Shown: positions 14,885 through 27,100, counted from the stretch's first letter. The stretch is 32,943 nt of DNA from Tritrichomonas foetus (GCA_001839685.1 MLAK01001117.1:1-32943); one strand, 5' to 3'. Program-made: numbers and translations. The notes: generated by a model from the letters alone, not told the origin.

Positions 14885-17545
14885 ATGAATGAAGAGAGCT
14901 TCAAAGAAATTCTAACAAAATATATGACAGAAAAATCTATATATGAACTTCAGTTACATGTTGTCAATGCGTCAGTTGAGAAATTGAAAAGTGATTTCAT
15001 CACTTTATTCAAAAAAGAATCTATTTTTTGCCATTTCAGTTATTTAATGCATAGTGATGGTATTAACTTAACAGAAGACTCTCTTGGTTTCCCATTAAAA
15101 CCTGTTAAAATGCTTAGTCTCGCACAATCACTCAAATTGTTTCAAAGACCGAATCACAGAGAACGGTTTTGCCACATAATTCACCATTTACATGATAACT
15201 TTGACCTTTTTGCCAAAATTATTTATTATACATTTACTTCAAATAGAATTGGATTTGGAAGAGATGACTTTTCATACTTTGTTTATCATACATTTCCAGC
15301 TATATTTTATTATTTTTACGATTTAAATGAAACAAATTCTGCAATCTATTTTTTGCTAAAATTATTAAATCTCAATCAAGAAAGTTATCAAGAAAAAATT
15401 GATGCTAATCATACTTTTATTCTTGAGTTTATTTCTTCTTTCTTTTTAGCTTCCAATTCATTGCTTTATTTCGATTTTGTATTAAAAAAAAATTTAAAAG
15501 AATTCCTGAATGATTCAATGAAAAGAAATTACACATATTCAAAAAATAAAGACGGTAAAATAAACAGAGATAGATATTGGAGCCTTTGTATTCGATTCGC
15601 TTCAAAAATGATGACCCGAATGATTCAGGGATTTGAATTAATTCCGATTCAGATTCGCTTATTCTTTTTCATATTGGTAAAAGAATGCAAATACGCTTTT
15701 AATGATTCAAAAGTGTTTTTCGTGATATTTGAATGCTTTATATGTAAGTATCTTGAAGTTCTTGAGAATAATGAAGCGATTTCTGATATCTGCTCGCTGA
15801 TTCGCTGTTGTTATCCAAAAACTATGAGAAACGAATATTTGTATAATATTTTATATGAAAGACATGATTTACTGACACTGAGTCAGCATATGTGTGATTT
15901 CATTTCTCTTTTTGTTGAAAAAAGTTATCAGAAGCAAAATCTTTTACAAAACCATCCAAATAATACTCGTCATTTACCTTCTACAACAAGTAAAAAACCA
16001 AATATTCCACATCCCAAAGCATCTAATAATAACCAACAATTTCTTAATTCGAAATATATTCAGCCTGCTACCCAAAATTTTGTGAATTCTAATTTTACAA
16101 ATTGTGATCAAAAAGATCAAATAGTGACAAAATCAATGCGAATATCAGAGTCAAATATAGAACTTTCGCAAGTATCAAAATCAAAATCTTACAAACTGAA
16201 CAGTCAACCAATTTCAGATAATCGAGCTTTAACCGATAATGATTTAGATTATTTAAAGAAAATGAATGCAATTAAAATGAATTCTGATCAAGAGAAATTG
16301 AAACAAACTAACAACACTACTGATAATAAAGTGAAAAATATCGCTGATATAAAAAGTACAATAAATTCGATGGAATTTGATTCCAAATTTAGTGATATGA
16401 ATTTTGAAGTAAATAGTGTTGTCACTTCACGAGACCTCGATCTTTTCTATAAAGTTGTTGATTTCTCACTTTCTCAAATCAAAAAATTGAAAAGTCGTCC
16501 TGTCGAATTTTTGAATTTATTTGAAGGGATTGCTGGAATGAAAGAAGTCACTGATAAAAAAATGTTTGAGTTAAAGAAATGGTCAAATAAAAGTAAATTC
16601 ATTATTGAACCAGTTGATGATAATTTCTCTGATATTCTTTCCCAAATCGATGTTCGACATGGCTTCCAAACTGTTCAAGAATTAATTGATAAGATTGAAT
16701 TAATAAATGGTCGAAGATTAAATGATTTACATCGTTATAATTTATTAAATGCCCCTGACAAACTTAAAACTGTTTTAACAAATATGTTAAATCATAGAAA
16801 TTACCTTATGAAGATAAATGATTCGATGATAACTAAAGAAATTTATCTTAATCAAAAAAATTGGGAATATAAATCCATTACCCAAAAGTACACTGTACGA
16901 TATATAGATAAGGTCATTATTGGAGAAATCATTCGTCATAGTGATGATGTCTTACTAGCCTATAATAAATTAACAACTGATCGAATCGGAAATACAAAAG
17001 TTATCAATACTTTATTGAATTTTCTCACCCCAAAATTAAAGAAACATCGCTTAACTGAAAACAGTCAGCATTTAATCATGCGTGCACTTTTTGATAACAT
17101 ATTAAACTGTATTTTTAATTTAAATAGATTGCTAAATGAAGCAGATTTGAATTTTTATGCTGAACCAACTCAATTCGAAAATAAAATGAATCTTCATCTG
17201 AAAAACTTTTTCAATAAAAATAGAAACGAAAATGACTCGACACGTGATGATTTGATCAATAAACTAGCTAATGAACTTAGAAATGTTTCTTTGAAAAATA
17301 ATACTCCAATGGAATGTTTAAGAGAAATTTTACACATTATTTTGAAATTCAAGAATTTTAATCCTGACTTCATATCAATTGGAGTTTCAATGTCAGCCAA
17401 TACTGATTTATTTTCGATTTATAATTTTGCAAATGATTGCTTAAATATGAAAATTTTACAGGAATCTATTTTCAAAAAAGAAGAAGCGGATGCAATTGCA
17501 TACTTCCAAAATGCAATGTTGACAATTTGGACTTTAACTTTATAG
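14885..17545 (+). CDS. Large helical protein of unknown function, possibly RasGAP-like
   Basis: 886 residues, product not recognised with confidence. Residues 1-350 are predicted helical with alternating hydrophobic and charged segments (FSYFVYHTFPAIFYYFYD near residue 125). These recall divergent RasGAP-like N-terminal regions that I remember in trichomonad hypothetical proteins, an impression not backed by a catalytic arginine finger I can place. Residues about 352-498 are an Asn/Ser/Lys-rich disordered linker. Residues 500-886 form a second helical region (DLFYKVVDFSLSQIKKLKSR; ...FLTPKLKKHRL), with no zinc ligands, P-loop or membrane segments. It begins 658 bp from the divergent SP-rich gene and converges with the long coiled-coil gene, 185 bp away. 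Confidence 0.6.
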   Translation: MNEESFKEILTKYMTEKSIYELQLHVVNASVEKLKSDFITLFKKESIFCHFSYLMHSDGINLTEDSLGFPLKPVKMLSLAQSLKLFQRPNHRERFCHIIHHLHDNFDLFAKIIYYTFTSNRIGFGRDDFSYFVYHTFPAIFYYFYDLNETNSAIYFLLKLLNLNQESYQEKIDANHTFILEFISSFFLASNSLLYFDFVLKKNLKEFLNDSMKRNYTYSKNKDGKINRDRYWSLCIRFASKMMTRMIQGFELIPIQIRLFFFILVKECKYAFNDSKVFFVIFECFICKYLEVLENNEAISDICSLIRCCYPKTMRNEYLYNILYERHDLLTLSQHMCDFISLFVEKSYQKQNLLQNHPNNTRHLPSTTSKKPNIPHPKASNNNQQFLNSKYIQPATQNFVNSNFTNCDQKDQIVTKSMRISESNIELSQVSKSKSYKLNSQPISDNRALTDNDLDYLKKMNAIKMNSDQEKLKQTNNTTDNKVKNIADIKSTINSMEFDSKFSDMNFEVNSVVTSRDLDLFYKVVDFSLSQIKKLKSRPVEFLNLFEGIAGMKEVTDKKMFELKKWSNKSKFIIEPVDDNFSDILSQIDVRHGFQTVQELIDKIELINGRRLNDLHRYNLLNAPDKLKTVLTNMLNHRNYLMKINDSMITKEIYLNQKNWEYKSITQKYTVRYIDKVIIGEIIRHSDDVLLAYNKLTTDRIGNTKVINTLLNFLTPKLKKHRLTENSQHLIMRALFDNILNCIFNLNRLLNEADLNFYAEPTQFENKMNLHLKNFFNKNRNENDSTRDDLINKLANELRNVSLKNNTPMECLREILHIILKFKNFNPDFISIGVSMSANTDLFSIYNFANDCLNMKILQESIFKKEEADAIAYFQNAMLTIWTLTL

Positions 17546-17730
17546 AAAATTTCACTTAATCATTTCATTTTAATGGAATGCATGAATAAAAATATTTATG
17601 TTTGACTCTCATATTTGTTTCTTTATTTTTTCGTTTGGTTTTTTTAAAGAAAAAATTTTAGATAAAATTTTAAATTTGTTAGATTTTCCTTTAGTAATAT
17701 CAAATAAGCAAAATATATTGAAATATTAAT

Positions 17731-20700
17731 TTAACACTTTCTTAATAAAATTTGAGCAACTGCTTCAGTTGTTGACTCTGATGGAGATGATGAGAGCATT
17801 CTCCGAATTGTTGTTTCATTTTCTCTCAATTTGTGAAGTTCATCATTAGCTTGTTTAATAATTCTCCTAAATTGGTTTTCATCCATTGATTCATTGGCAT
17901 TAAAGTAATCTCTCATTTCTTCCGCTGCAATTCGGAATATTTTCATTTTTTCCATCTCCTGTTTTCTTCTAAGATCATTTAATTGTTCATTAAATCGATT
18001 TTCTATAGCAGCAATTGTTGCTTTGGAGCTAAAATCATGGAGAGCATTGTCACGTTGGTTTGAATCTTTAAGTTTTTCAAGATCTATTTTCATTTCACAC
18101 AATGACATTTGAAGCTTTTTATTTTGACGACTTAACTTTTCACTCTTTTTCTTTGATTTAGTAAGTTCTTCAGATAATATGGTGAAATCATTTCTGTGTT
18201 TATCGCATTGAGACTGAAGTTCTTTCATTGTGTTTGTATATGTATTAATTAAATTTTCTTTTTCAGTTGTAAAGGCTTCTTGAGTTTTCTTCAACTTTTT
18301 ACTATGTTCTTTAGATATACGTTGTATTTCTTCGTTTTTAGAGTTAATGATTTTCTTTTGAGTAGCAATAGTATTATTTAATGCAGAAATTACAGATTCA
18401 TTATCTTTAGTATAATTGACCTGAGCTTCAGTTTGTTGATTATTCACTTCTATTTGATTTTTAATTTGTTCTTCATATTTTGTTTTTACATTCGTAAAGT
18501 GATTTCGTAGGGTTTCAATTTCTTCTGAATATTTATTTTTGCTTTCTTCTAATTGTTGCTTAAGAACTAAGCTGCTGGATTTTTCTTGGAGAAGATCATG
18601 ACGAGTGCACTCATGTTGTTCTTTTAATTTCTTATTTTCATTTTCTAAAGATGATATATTCATCTTAAAATTATCCAATTCTTTACTGATTTTCTTGATT
18701 TCGACTTCATTCTTTTGTCTCTCTTTATGTAAAATGTTCTTATATTTCTGAGCTCTCTTCTTTTCTTTTTCAAGGGATTGGGCTACAATCGAAAGCTTAG
18801 TATTAAGCGATTCTATTTCATTGATAACATTCACATCTCCATTGGTGGAATATGGACCAAAAGCAGATTTAATGTCTTTCATCGATTGAGTTTGTTCACG
18901 GTTAGCACGAAGAGAATCTGTTAATTGGGCTTTTACTTTTCTTACATCTTCTACAAGACTTTCAAAGTTATCGAAATTGTAGTTAGTTGGTTGTTGTTCA
19001 AGAGCGATTGCAATGTTGACAATAAAGTGTGATAAATCATGATTGAACTTTTGTTTATCGGTAATATGTATTTTCAATTCTTCATGAAGTTGTTTAATGA
19101 CCTTGGAGTAATAACAATATATTTCTTGGAATGAATGTGAAATTTTGGTATTAATTGATAAAATATTGTTGCTCACCAAATCTGCAATTTTTTCTCGTAA
19201 TTCTGGTGGTAAATCATTGCAAATAAATGCAGTTGGATTAACAAAATCATTCACAGTTTTAACATTTCTTTGCATTTCGGTTTTGAGCTCGCTGATTTCA
19301 TCTTTCAATTGAGTGTTTTCTTTTCTTGAGAATGTTAAGGCATTGATTAATTCTTCACCTTTAAATGATAATTCCTCATTGGCTTTATTGAATTTTTCCC
19401 TTTCAACCTTAAGCTTTTCGTTTTCTTCTTGAAGGGCATCAATAGTTTTCTGTAACGATAAACCTTCAATTTTCATCTTGTTAATATACTTCTTTTGCTT
19501 TTTCACTCTGTCGTCATCTTTCTTTGAAAGAAGAGCGGCACGAAGACTTTCTATTTCTTTAGTTGTTTCTTTATGAATAATCTGCAGAGAGTTGAAATCA
19601 CTGATGGATTTTTGTTGATCATTCATAATTTGGTTCTTCTGTTTTTCTAATTCTTCTATGTTATTTTGAAGTACGCATATTTGTCTGTTTAGTTTCTCAT
19701 TTTCAAGTCTATATTCATCATTACGGGTATTTAGTTCTTGATTTAATAATTCAATCTCATTTGTCGACTTACTTGGCTTTTGTTGAATATTGTTCATAAA
19801 TTGACATGTAGGAACTTGTGGGTTGGATCTTTTAGCCTCAAGCTCTGTAGCCAGTTTCTTTAACTGCTTCTTTCGCTTTTTCAATTCATTTTCCAAGGAA
19901 CCGATTTTAATATTTAAACCATCTATTTCCCGCTTCTGATCAAATTCTTTCATTTCATAATCTTCTTTCAGTGACTGGATTTTTCTTTCACATTCTTGAT
20001 TAATAAGTCTTTCGCAATTCATCAATTTGTTATTGGTATTTTCTGTTCTTTGTAAATCAACTTTTAATTGATTAATTTCTTCTTTCAATTTCCTGATTTT
20101 ATTTTTATTCTTCTTATCTTTCTTTTTGCTGCAATCATCTAAATATGCATCATTATTGAAATTATTGTAGTTATATTGTGGATAATTATCATTATAATTA
20201 CCATTGTTTCCTGTTTTTGATTGTTCTAAACATGACACGAGACCATCAACAGATTTTATTTCTTGTGAGAAATAATGAGATGCTGCACTTAAAATCTTTT
20301 CAATATTGCTTTCCAATATTTTCTTGGATAAATTCGTTTCACCAGCGAAATCTTTCATTTTTTCAATTTCAGAATATAAATGGTCAATTTGAATTTTGTA
20401 TCTGTTTTCAATGTTTTTTAATTCGTTTAGATTCTTTTCTCGTTCAATTTGAACCATTTGAAGCGCTTTTGATTTTTCTTGTTCGACTTTTTTCTCGATT
20501 TCTTCACGTGCAAAAATACTAATTTGAAGGCGATGATTTAAATCTTCTTTTTCATTTAACAATTTTCGAATTTGTGATGTTAAAATAACGTTCTTTTTAT
20601 TTATACTGTTAATTTCGTCTGTTGCAGCAGATTCCTGTTCGTATTGAGCACGCAATTGTGAATTTTCTTTCATAACAGCATTGGTTAGGTCGTTAATGTG

Positions 20701-20796
20701 ATTCAATTCTTTTGTGATTTTGATATTTTTTTGGGTCGAATCTGTTGAAGAGCTAAGAGATTCTTGAAAAGATTCTGTAAGAGATATATCACTCAT
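17731..20796 (-). CDS. Long coiled-coil protein
   Basis: 1021 residues, nearly all heptad-like with high Glu, Lys, Gln, Asn and Leu and almost no proline or glycine. Residues about 20-190 form a first coil, interrupted near 200-222 by an Asn/Tyr-rich insert (NYNDNYPQYNYNNF). Coils then run to about 520. A less repetitive segment at about 522-655 starts FVNPTAFICNDLPPELREK and may be a folded helical module or hinge. Coils continue to a serine-rich C-terminus (SSSPSESTTEAVAQILLRKC). There is no motor, kinase or membrane-anchor motif, so this resembles cytoskeletal, Golgi-tether or basal-body scaffold proteins in general character only. The ATG at 20796 lies 16 nt after an initiator-like TCAAGA. 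Confidence 0.75.
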   Translation of the reverse strand: MSDISLTESFQESLSSSTDSTQKNIKITKELNHINDLTNAVMKENSQLRAQYEQESAATDEINSINKKNVILTSQIRKLLNEKEDLNHRLQISIFAREEIEKKVEQEKSKALQMVQIEREKNLNELKNIENRYKIQIDHLYSEIEKMKDFAGETNLSKKILESNIEKILSAASHYFSQEIKSVDGLVSCLEQSKTGNNGNYNDNYPQYNYNNFNNDAYLDDCSKKKDKKNKNKIRKLKEEINQLKVDLQRTENTNNKLMNCERLINQECERKIQSLKEDYEMKEFDQKREIDGLNIKIGSLENELKKRKKQLKKLATELEAKRSNPQVPTCQFMNNIQQKPSKSTNEIELLNQELNTRNDEYRLENEKLNRQICVLQNNIEELEKQKNQIMNDQQKSISDFNSLQIIHKETTKEIESLRAALLSKKDDDRVKKQKKYINKMKIEGLSLQKTIDALQEENEKLKVEREKFNKANEELSFKGEELINALTFSRKENTQLKDEISELKTEMQRNVKTVNDFVNPTAFICNDLPPELREKIADLVSNNILSINTKISHSFQEIYCYYSKVIKQLHEELKIHITDKQKFNHDLSHFIVNIAIALEQQPTNYNFDNFESLVEDVRKVKAQLTDSLRANREQTQSMKDIKSAFGPYSTNGDVNVINEIESLNTKLSIVAQSLEKEKKRAQKYKNILHKERQKNEVEIKKISKELDNFKMNISSLENENKKLKEQHECTRHDLLQEKSSSLVLKQQLEESKNKYSEEIETLRNHFTNVKTKYEEQIKNQIEVNNQQTEAQVNYTKDNESVISALNNTIATQKKIINSKNEEIQRISKEHSKKLKKTQEAFTTEKENLINTYTNTMKELQSQCDKHRNDFTILSEELTKSKKKSEKLSRQNKKLQMSLCEMKIDLEKLKDSNQRDNALHDFSSKATIAAIENRFNEQLNDLRRKQEMEKMKIFRIAAEEMRDYFNANESMDENQFRRIIKQANDELHKLRENETTIRRMLSSSPSESTTEAVAQILLRKC

Positions 20797-20808
20797 TCGA
20801 TTTATTCT

Positions 20809-20814
20809 TCTTGA
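20809..20814 (-). promoter_or_regulatory. Initiator-like TCAAGA before the coiled-coil gene
   Basis: TCAAGA on the minus strand, A at 20812, gives a 16-nt leader. The divergent tRNA gene starts only about 70 bp away, so the two promoters, for different polymerases, would be closely packed. Confidence 0.3.
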
Positions 20815-20881
20815 TAAAAATCTAAACGTGCAGAATATGGTATCTTTTACTTTTATATTAATCTAATTTCATGAAGCCGGA

Positions 20882-20955
20882 GCCTTCGTAGCTCAGTCGG
20901 CTAGAGCATCGGACTTTTAATCCGAGTGTCGCGGGTTCGATTCCCGTCGGAGGCA
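20882..20955 (+). tRNA. tRNA-Lys (anticodon UUU)
   Basis: Complete intronless cloverleaf. The 7-bp acceptor stem pairs GCCTTCG (20882-20888) with CGGAGGC (20948-20954), with one T-G pair, and the discriminator base is A at 20955. The anticodon stem TCGGA/TCCGA (20909-20913 with 20921-20925) encloses CTTTTAA, putting anticodon TTT at 20916-20918. The T arm GCGGG-TTCGATT-CCCGT occupies 20931-20947. Internal promoter boxes are intact: A box around 20889-20900 and B box GGTTCGATTCC at 20934-20944. CCA is not encoded, as expected in a eukaryotic nuclear gene. Confidence 0.97.
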
Positions 20956-20963
20956 TTTTTTTT
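20956..20963 (+). terminator. RNA polymerase III terminator of tRNA-Lys
   Basis: A run of eight T follows the discriminator base directly, the standard pol III stop signal. Confidence 0.9.
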
Positions 20964-20994
20964 CTCCTCTTAGTAAATGTTTATCAAGTCTCAT

Positions 20995-21020
20995 CATTCT
21001 CCACATGATAGAGGAGAATG
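20995..21020. repeat. 8-bp perfect inverted repeat between tRNA-Lys and the sacsin-like gene
   Basis: CATTCTCC (20995-21002) pairs with GGAGAATG (21013-21020) around a 10-base loop. GAGGAGAA (21011-21018) can pair instead with TTCTCCTC at 20962-20969, just after the tRNA. It sits in the 3' flank of the sacsin-like gene on the minus strand and may be a 3'-end hairpin of that transcript, or chance. Confidence 0.35.
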
Positions 21021-21185
21021 CCAAGTATTCTTTAATATGTATATTACCGTTAAAAGTCGCTTGGGAATCAAATAATCCTTTTGGAAGTAATTTTTTTTAT
21101 ATATCAGGGTTTGACTGAAATTGGTTCTGTCATTCTTATTCAATATTTAAAAAATATATAACATAACAGTGAAAATCTCAATCAA

Positions 21186-24100
21186 TTATTTATTATTATT
21201 GTTGTTGAGTAATTTTTCTTTCCATTCATCTACAGATTCGCCAATTCTGTCAATATATTGCTTTTTCAGTATTAAACTCATGTTATTAACAGTACAGTCA
21301 ATGTCATCATTTTTCTCAGCACTTAACAAAGCGTATCCATCATAAAATGGTATCAAATCTTCACTAAATTTTGTCAAAATTAAAATATCACCTCGAAATG
21401 TTTCTTCTGAATATTGTGCTTGAGTTGGAATAACAAATATTACGAATGAATCATCATTATCAATGATGTATTCGAGTATCATCATAGATAAGAAAATATT
21501 TCCTTGTGAGTCTGGGGTCAAGCATAATATTCTGAAGTCATTATTGTCCAGGAATTCAATTTCACCTGAAATTTTTTTAACTTGACAGTAAAAAGATCTT
21601 TTATCATTTTCATCTTGAATTATTTCTTCAAATAGTTCTCTGAGTAATCTAGTTAATGAAATATTCAATAGTTCTTGATATGTTGGAGGTGGAGGTGGAG
21701 GTTGTTCATGTTCTTGTCTAGGTTGCTCCCATTGTCTGATGTTTCTTTGTGGCCTCTCAATGGGAGATGGTCTTTCAATGGGAGATGCATCATGCATTTC
21801 CTCACTAGATGTAGATGGATACCTACGTCTTGATCTACTATAATATCTTCCCATTGTTTGAGATCTGTTATATAATCTTATCATCTCTTTTATTTCCTCT
21901 TCTCGTAAATTTTCCAATTCATTCAGAAAAGAAACAAGATTGGTATCTTTTTTGGTAAAAATGATATTTGCAGTTATTTTATCTTTAACACTTTTTGTTT
22001 GTGGGAAATATGTCCAATATTGCTTAGTATCAATATATTGAAATAATTCGTTGACATTCAGTCGATATTCTTGCTTTGGGTCTTGTATATATTGTTTATA
22101 TGAATGATAAATAAAATTGTCAATCTTCTCGCAAATTGATTGGTCATTCCAAAAGTCTGAAGTTATTTTGACTGGATTTGAAATTTTTTTATGAATTAAT
22201 AGTTTTTGACAATCACTTTCAGGATTAAATCGTGATTGAAATTCTTTTAGCTTTGGATCAATATTCCAATCAATATAAAAAGATGCTATATTTGTACAAA
22301 TGTCCCCTTTTTGATTAGGAATGAGATCAATTAATTCTCTTTCACTCAATGAATAAAGGTAATTAAAAATTTCAAAACATTGATTTTCATTGATCCTTAA
22401 TTCCCTTTCCATCTCAGAGATATGCTTATATTGTTTAAGTTTTTCGCAGATTTTGGAGACAATTGCTTTCAAAAGATAATTATAAGTAAATATTGACAAT
22501 ACTTCTGGTATTTCCATTTGAATAAAGCTTGTTTTCATCACTATGTTATATATATCAATAACTTTTGGCTTCAATGAATTTTTCGAATCAATATATTGTA
22601 TTAAAATCTCCAATATAGGCTGTAAACAATATTTCATAGAACTAATTAATTCATCAGAATATGCGTTGAAATATAGTATATTTCGTGGTATATCTGCTGT
22701 AAAATGTGTATCAATAAGACAATCGCGGCAGTCGATATGACAATAATTTGAAAGCAACTCTTTTAGTTGATCATGCTGTATGCCATCTTGATTAATTATT
22801 TCAAAAGAAACTAGCTTTCCATTTTGATTTGGGAATATTTTCCATTTTCTTAATTTTAATTCATTCAGAAGATTATTTTCCATAAAGAATGTGATGGAAT
22901 CACTTAACCATTTTACTGAAATACAATCTGTTATTTGACCTGTGTCTTCTATATATTTGAAAATCTTATCTGTCATCAATTGGTCTGCTGTATTCCAAGT
23001 GTCCTTTGCTAATTTGTTTAATATTATGGATGAATCACTTACATCATTAGGAAACAGATGTTTAACTATTCGATACATGGTTTGACGAAGTTGATTATTC
23101 TCAATGACATAAGACATTAAAATATGAGCATTTTTTGACCTAATAGAATCTTGAATACGTTTTTCTGCATCATGAATCGTATGAATTGTATTAATGGGCT
23201 GTGAAGTGATCATCAAATTTACATGAGTTGCTTTCCATTCGCTTCCTAATTCATGTATAAGGTTTACTATAATCATATCAACTTCTGGAGCTAATGCAAG
23301 TTTATTGGATTTGAGCACAAAATCGTGATTTTGATTGGGTAACAAAGCTATTTTTTCAAACAGTTGCTTGTCATATTTCGAGACAAAATTTATCAAATCG
23401 TTCATAAATGTATATCCTTTATCAATATTATCAAAAGGAAGATTTTGAATTCGTTCCTTATTAGAAACTTCTTGGAGAAATTGCACATAACCTTTCGATG
23501 GAAACTTATTCCACATAACTTTTGACCATTCAATGGACTCTGAAAACAAAATCACTTGAGTGTAAAATTTTTCAATTAAGAAATAATACTTTTGTTGGAA
23601 ATCTAAAGATCCTATTTGGTTTTTAATCCAATAATTGGGTATAATAACTTTGTTGAATCTCTCTAATTTTCCTTGAGAAGACAGAAATACTCTGGAATCT
23701 AAAATTAGCTCTCTCAATGGAGCAATAAATACTTCAAAAAATACGTCTGATGAACAACTATCTTCAAGATGAGGTTTTGCATCTAAATTTCTGGCAAGAT
23801 TGTAAAGGGCACCAATATTATTATCAATACAAAAAGTGATAATATTAGAGAATAATTCTACACTTTTCATTAATATGGACTTGTTTACATTTGATATTTT
23901 ATCATCACTATCTGTTTTCAGATAGATTGAATCTCTTTCTGTAGTTGTTTCGAAGTTTGGACTATTAATCACCATTGGTGTTTTGATATTTTCAGATCCA
24001 ATGAGTGGAAATACACAAAAGAGATTTTCATTAGCCTTAGATAGAATGCGATTATTTTCGTCAATTTCGACTGCAATATCTATTTCTATTTCTCGATTTT

Positions 24101-27100
24101 GTCCATAAAGTTCTGTTAATTCTGGGGATTCATCCTTTTTACTATATTTAATAAACCTTCTTTTATTTGTTGTTCCATTTGTGGTGTTTCTTATCTCGAT
24201 TTCATAGATTGGATCTGCCGTCTCATTAATTCGAACAAATTCAATAATATTTCCTAAGTCGTTTATAGTATACTCGTTCAAATGTTTGCAAAACAGCAAG
24301 ACAAAAGGTAAATTTTCTTTGAGATTTTGGATACTTTGTTTCGCAAAGTGTAAAGTTTTTTCTGTTAATGGATATGTGAATGTGGTTTCTCCAAATGGAT
24401 CTTCAATCAACTTTCGTGATGCTTCCATTTCATCATAGCCTTTCATTAACTCTGTTGTGGAATCTCCTGACCTATTCAGGGTAACAGAAAATCCATGAAC
24501 CTCATCATCATCAATTATTACATCACCTGTAACATATACTATCGGAGACAATAAATGAGTCGTTAAGAAACCAGTACCAAATCTACCAGTACTAAAAACA
24601 TGATCTTCTTTTCCTTCACTAAATTTATACAATAATCCAAGCATTGCACTTTGTGTAAATGCTTTTCCATTATGCGTAAATTTTACTTCATTATTAGATA
24701 GTATGATTTTAATGTCAACTTTCCATTCAATTAAATCAGAAACAGTATCTTTGGCATTTTGTGTCAGTTCATAAAAACATCTTTTAGGAACACTTTCTGA
24801 GGGTGATTGCAATTCATGCAATCGTGGTTTAATATTCGCAATATATATTTTCGAAAAAAGTCGTAATTTTTCTTTAGAATAGGTGTCAAGTTCATGTGTC
24901 ATAAAAAAGCTGCGTTGTAAATTCATTCCTGGGAAATTAAGCTTATTTAACGCCTTTTTTATCTCTGGATTAGCTTTCAGTGATTGATCTTCAATGACAT
25001 TGCTAAAAAGAATGTGCATTTTCGAATATAATAAAGATACATCATACAAATTTATTTTTGGATGTATGATACCTCTCATGGCTAAATGTTCACCGATGTT
25101 TTCATCTTTTTCAATCAGTTGTATAAATTCTAAAATATCGTCTGGGCAATTATCTGATAAGAAAATTTTGTCATCTAAAGATACCATCTTTCCATTAAAA
25201 TTGGGAATATTTGACCCTGTTTGAATATATTGATAGCATTTATTCAAGAAATGAATTGCTTGTATTTCTGTTTGGAGTTGATAATGATTAATAAAAGTTG
25301 ATAGTGTCTCAAACGAGCTTATTTTTTGTGTTAAAAAGTCAATAATAGTATTATTCGCTAGAGTCCATAATTTTTCATTATTCACTAATGATGGTTCCTC
25401 TTTAATATTCATAACTAATTTCATGAAATCATTTGAGAAGTCATGGACCTCATATTTTGTGATAAGTTGATATATTTCAAGTAGACTTTTTTGCTTCTTA
25501 AATAAATCAATCGACTCACAGTTAGGTAATGTGTGTAAAATAGTAATTGAGCATGCAAGTTTTTTGTCTGAATCCAAATTTTGAAAATTATCATCAATGA
25601 TATTGATATAATCCACAATTACAGACTTACTTTTACATTCTATTCCAACTTTATTGCTGAAGGGGTGAATTTCTTCTTCTTTGATATGAATGTCAAAACA
25701 TAATTTCATCATTTTTTTAAATTGACCAGAAATTTCTGAAGGTCCTTTAAGTTTACTAAGTTTGCATAGTTTACATTTCGCATTTGGCACTATATCTTCA
25801 ATGTCGAGGTATTTCTTCTCTAAATCTTGAGAACTTAAAAACATGAGAAATTGATTAATATCTGCTAACTTAGTGCTAATTTGTTGTTTATCAAATGTTT
25901 GAATAACTTGAATAATTCGTTTTATTTGCACTTTATCAGACATTTCCCAAATTTTCTCATCTTCTATTTCACATTCTGTTTCCTGATATTCATTGTTTAA
26001 AAATATACATGAAAGTTCAAATAATATTTTTCTTCTTTCTCTGACATTATTAGTGTAAGATATTACAATCATTGATTTATCTTCATCTTCTTTAACGATA
26101 TTATTTACCTCATGGATCGCATAATTCATTCCATGATCTGATAACTTTATTCCATAAATTCCATTATGCATATGCTGAGACTTCCAACCACTTCCTACTG
26201 CATCTAGTATATTAATCAAATCCTTATTAACATTTTTACATTCAAAAAATTCAGAAGGGAGATATTTATGTTTTTCCATGTTCATATCAGGAATTATGCC
26301 ATACTTTGTGATCAAGCCCTGAGAATTGTTATTGCATGTATAAAACAACAAATTATTTAAATATTCCCAATTTCCATGGTTGGAACTTGAGTTATCTTCT
26401 AATTTTATTAGTTCGGCTAATTTTATCAATTCTTCTAATGTTACTTGATGCAGCCCCTCCCATGTTCGATTATGCCAGTTAATGCTTTCACTTTTGGTGA
26501 TGGTTTTAGACTCAAAAACAAAATAGACCAGGTTATAATAATCTTCGATTGCTTCAAGTGTTGGTAGTTTATCACAGAATTCGTATATCGGTATTATAGC
26601 ATCTTGGAGCTTAATGAAACCTTTATCAGTTTCAATAATTGGTGATTGAAGTAATACATTTTGCATATGAATGATAAATTCATTGTGATACCACTCTTCA
26701 TCAAAATCTGATGAATTCAACGATTGATACTTTTGATCATTAAGTCCGTTCGTCAATAAGTGTAACGATTTAATAGATTTGTTGATGCATACATCAACGA
26801 TTTCTCGAAATATGGAAATCACTTCATGAAATATCAGTTTATTGATATAAACATCATCAACTATTGAATTGTCTGATTTTTGAAGTCGCAATCCGTTTCT
26901 TTCTGTTAGTGGTTCAAATTCTGGGCTATTGATAACAATAGGAAGTATCAGTTTCCGTGATCCAATAAGGGGAAAAGTGCAAAACAATGAATCTCGATTC
27001 TCATGAGAAATAATATGGTCATTTTCATCGATTTCTATGGCACCTGTAACAACAATTGGCAATTCTTTTTTTTTAAATTCGTTAACTTCTTTTGAAAATA

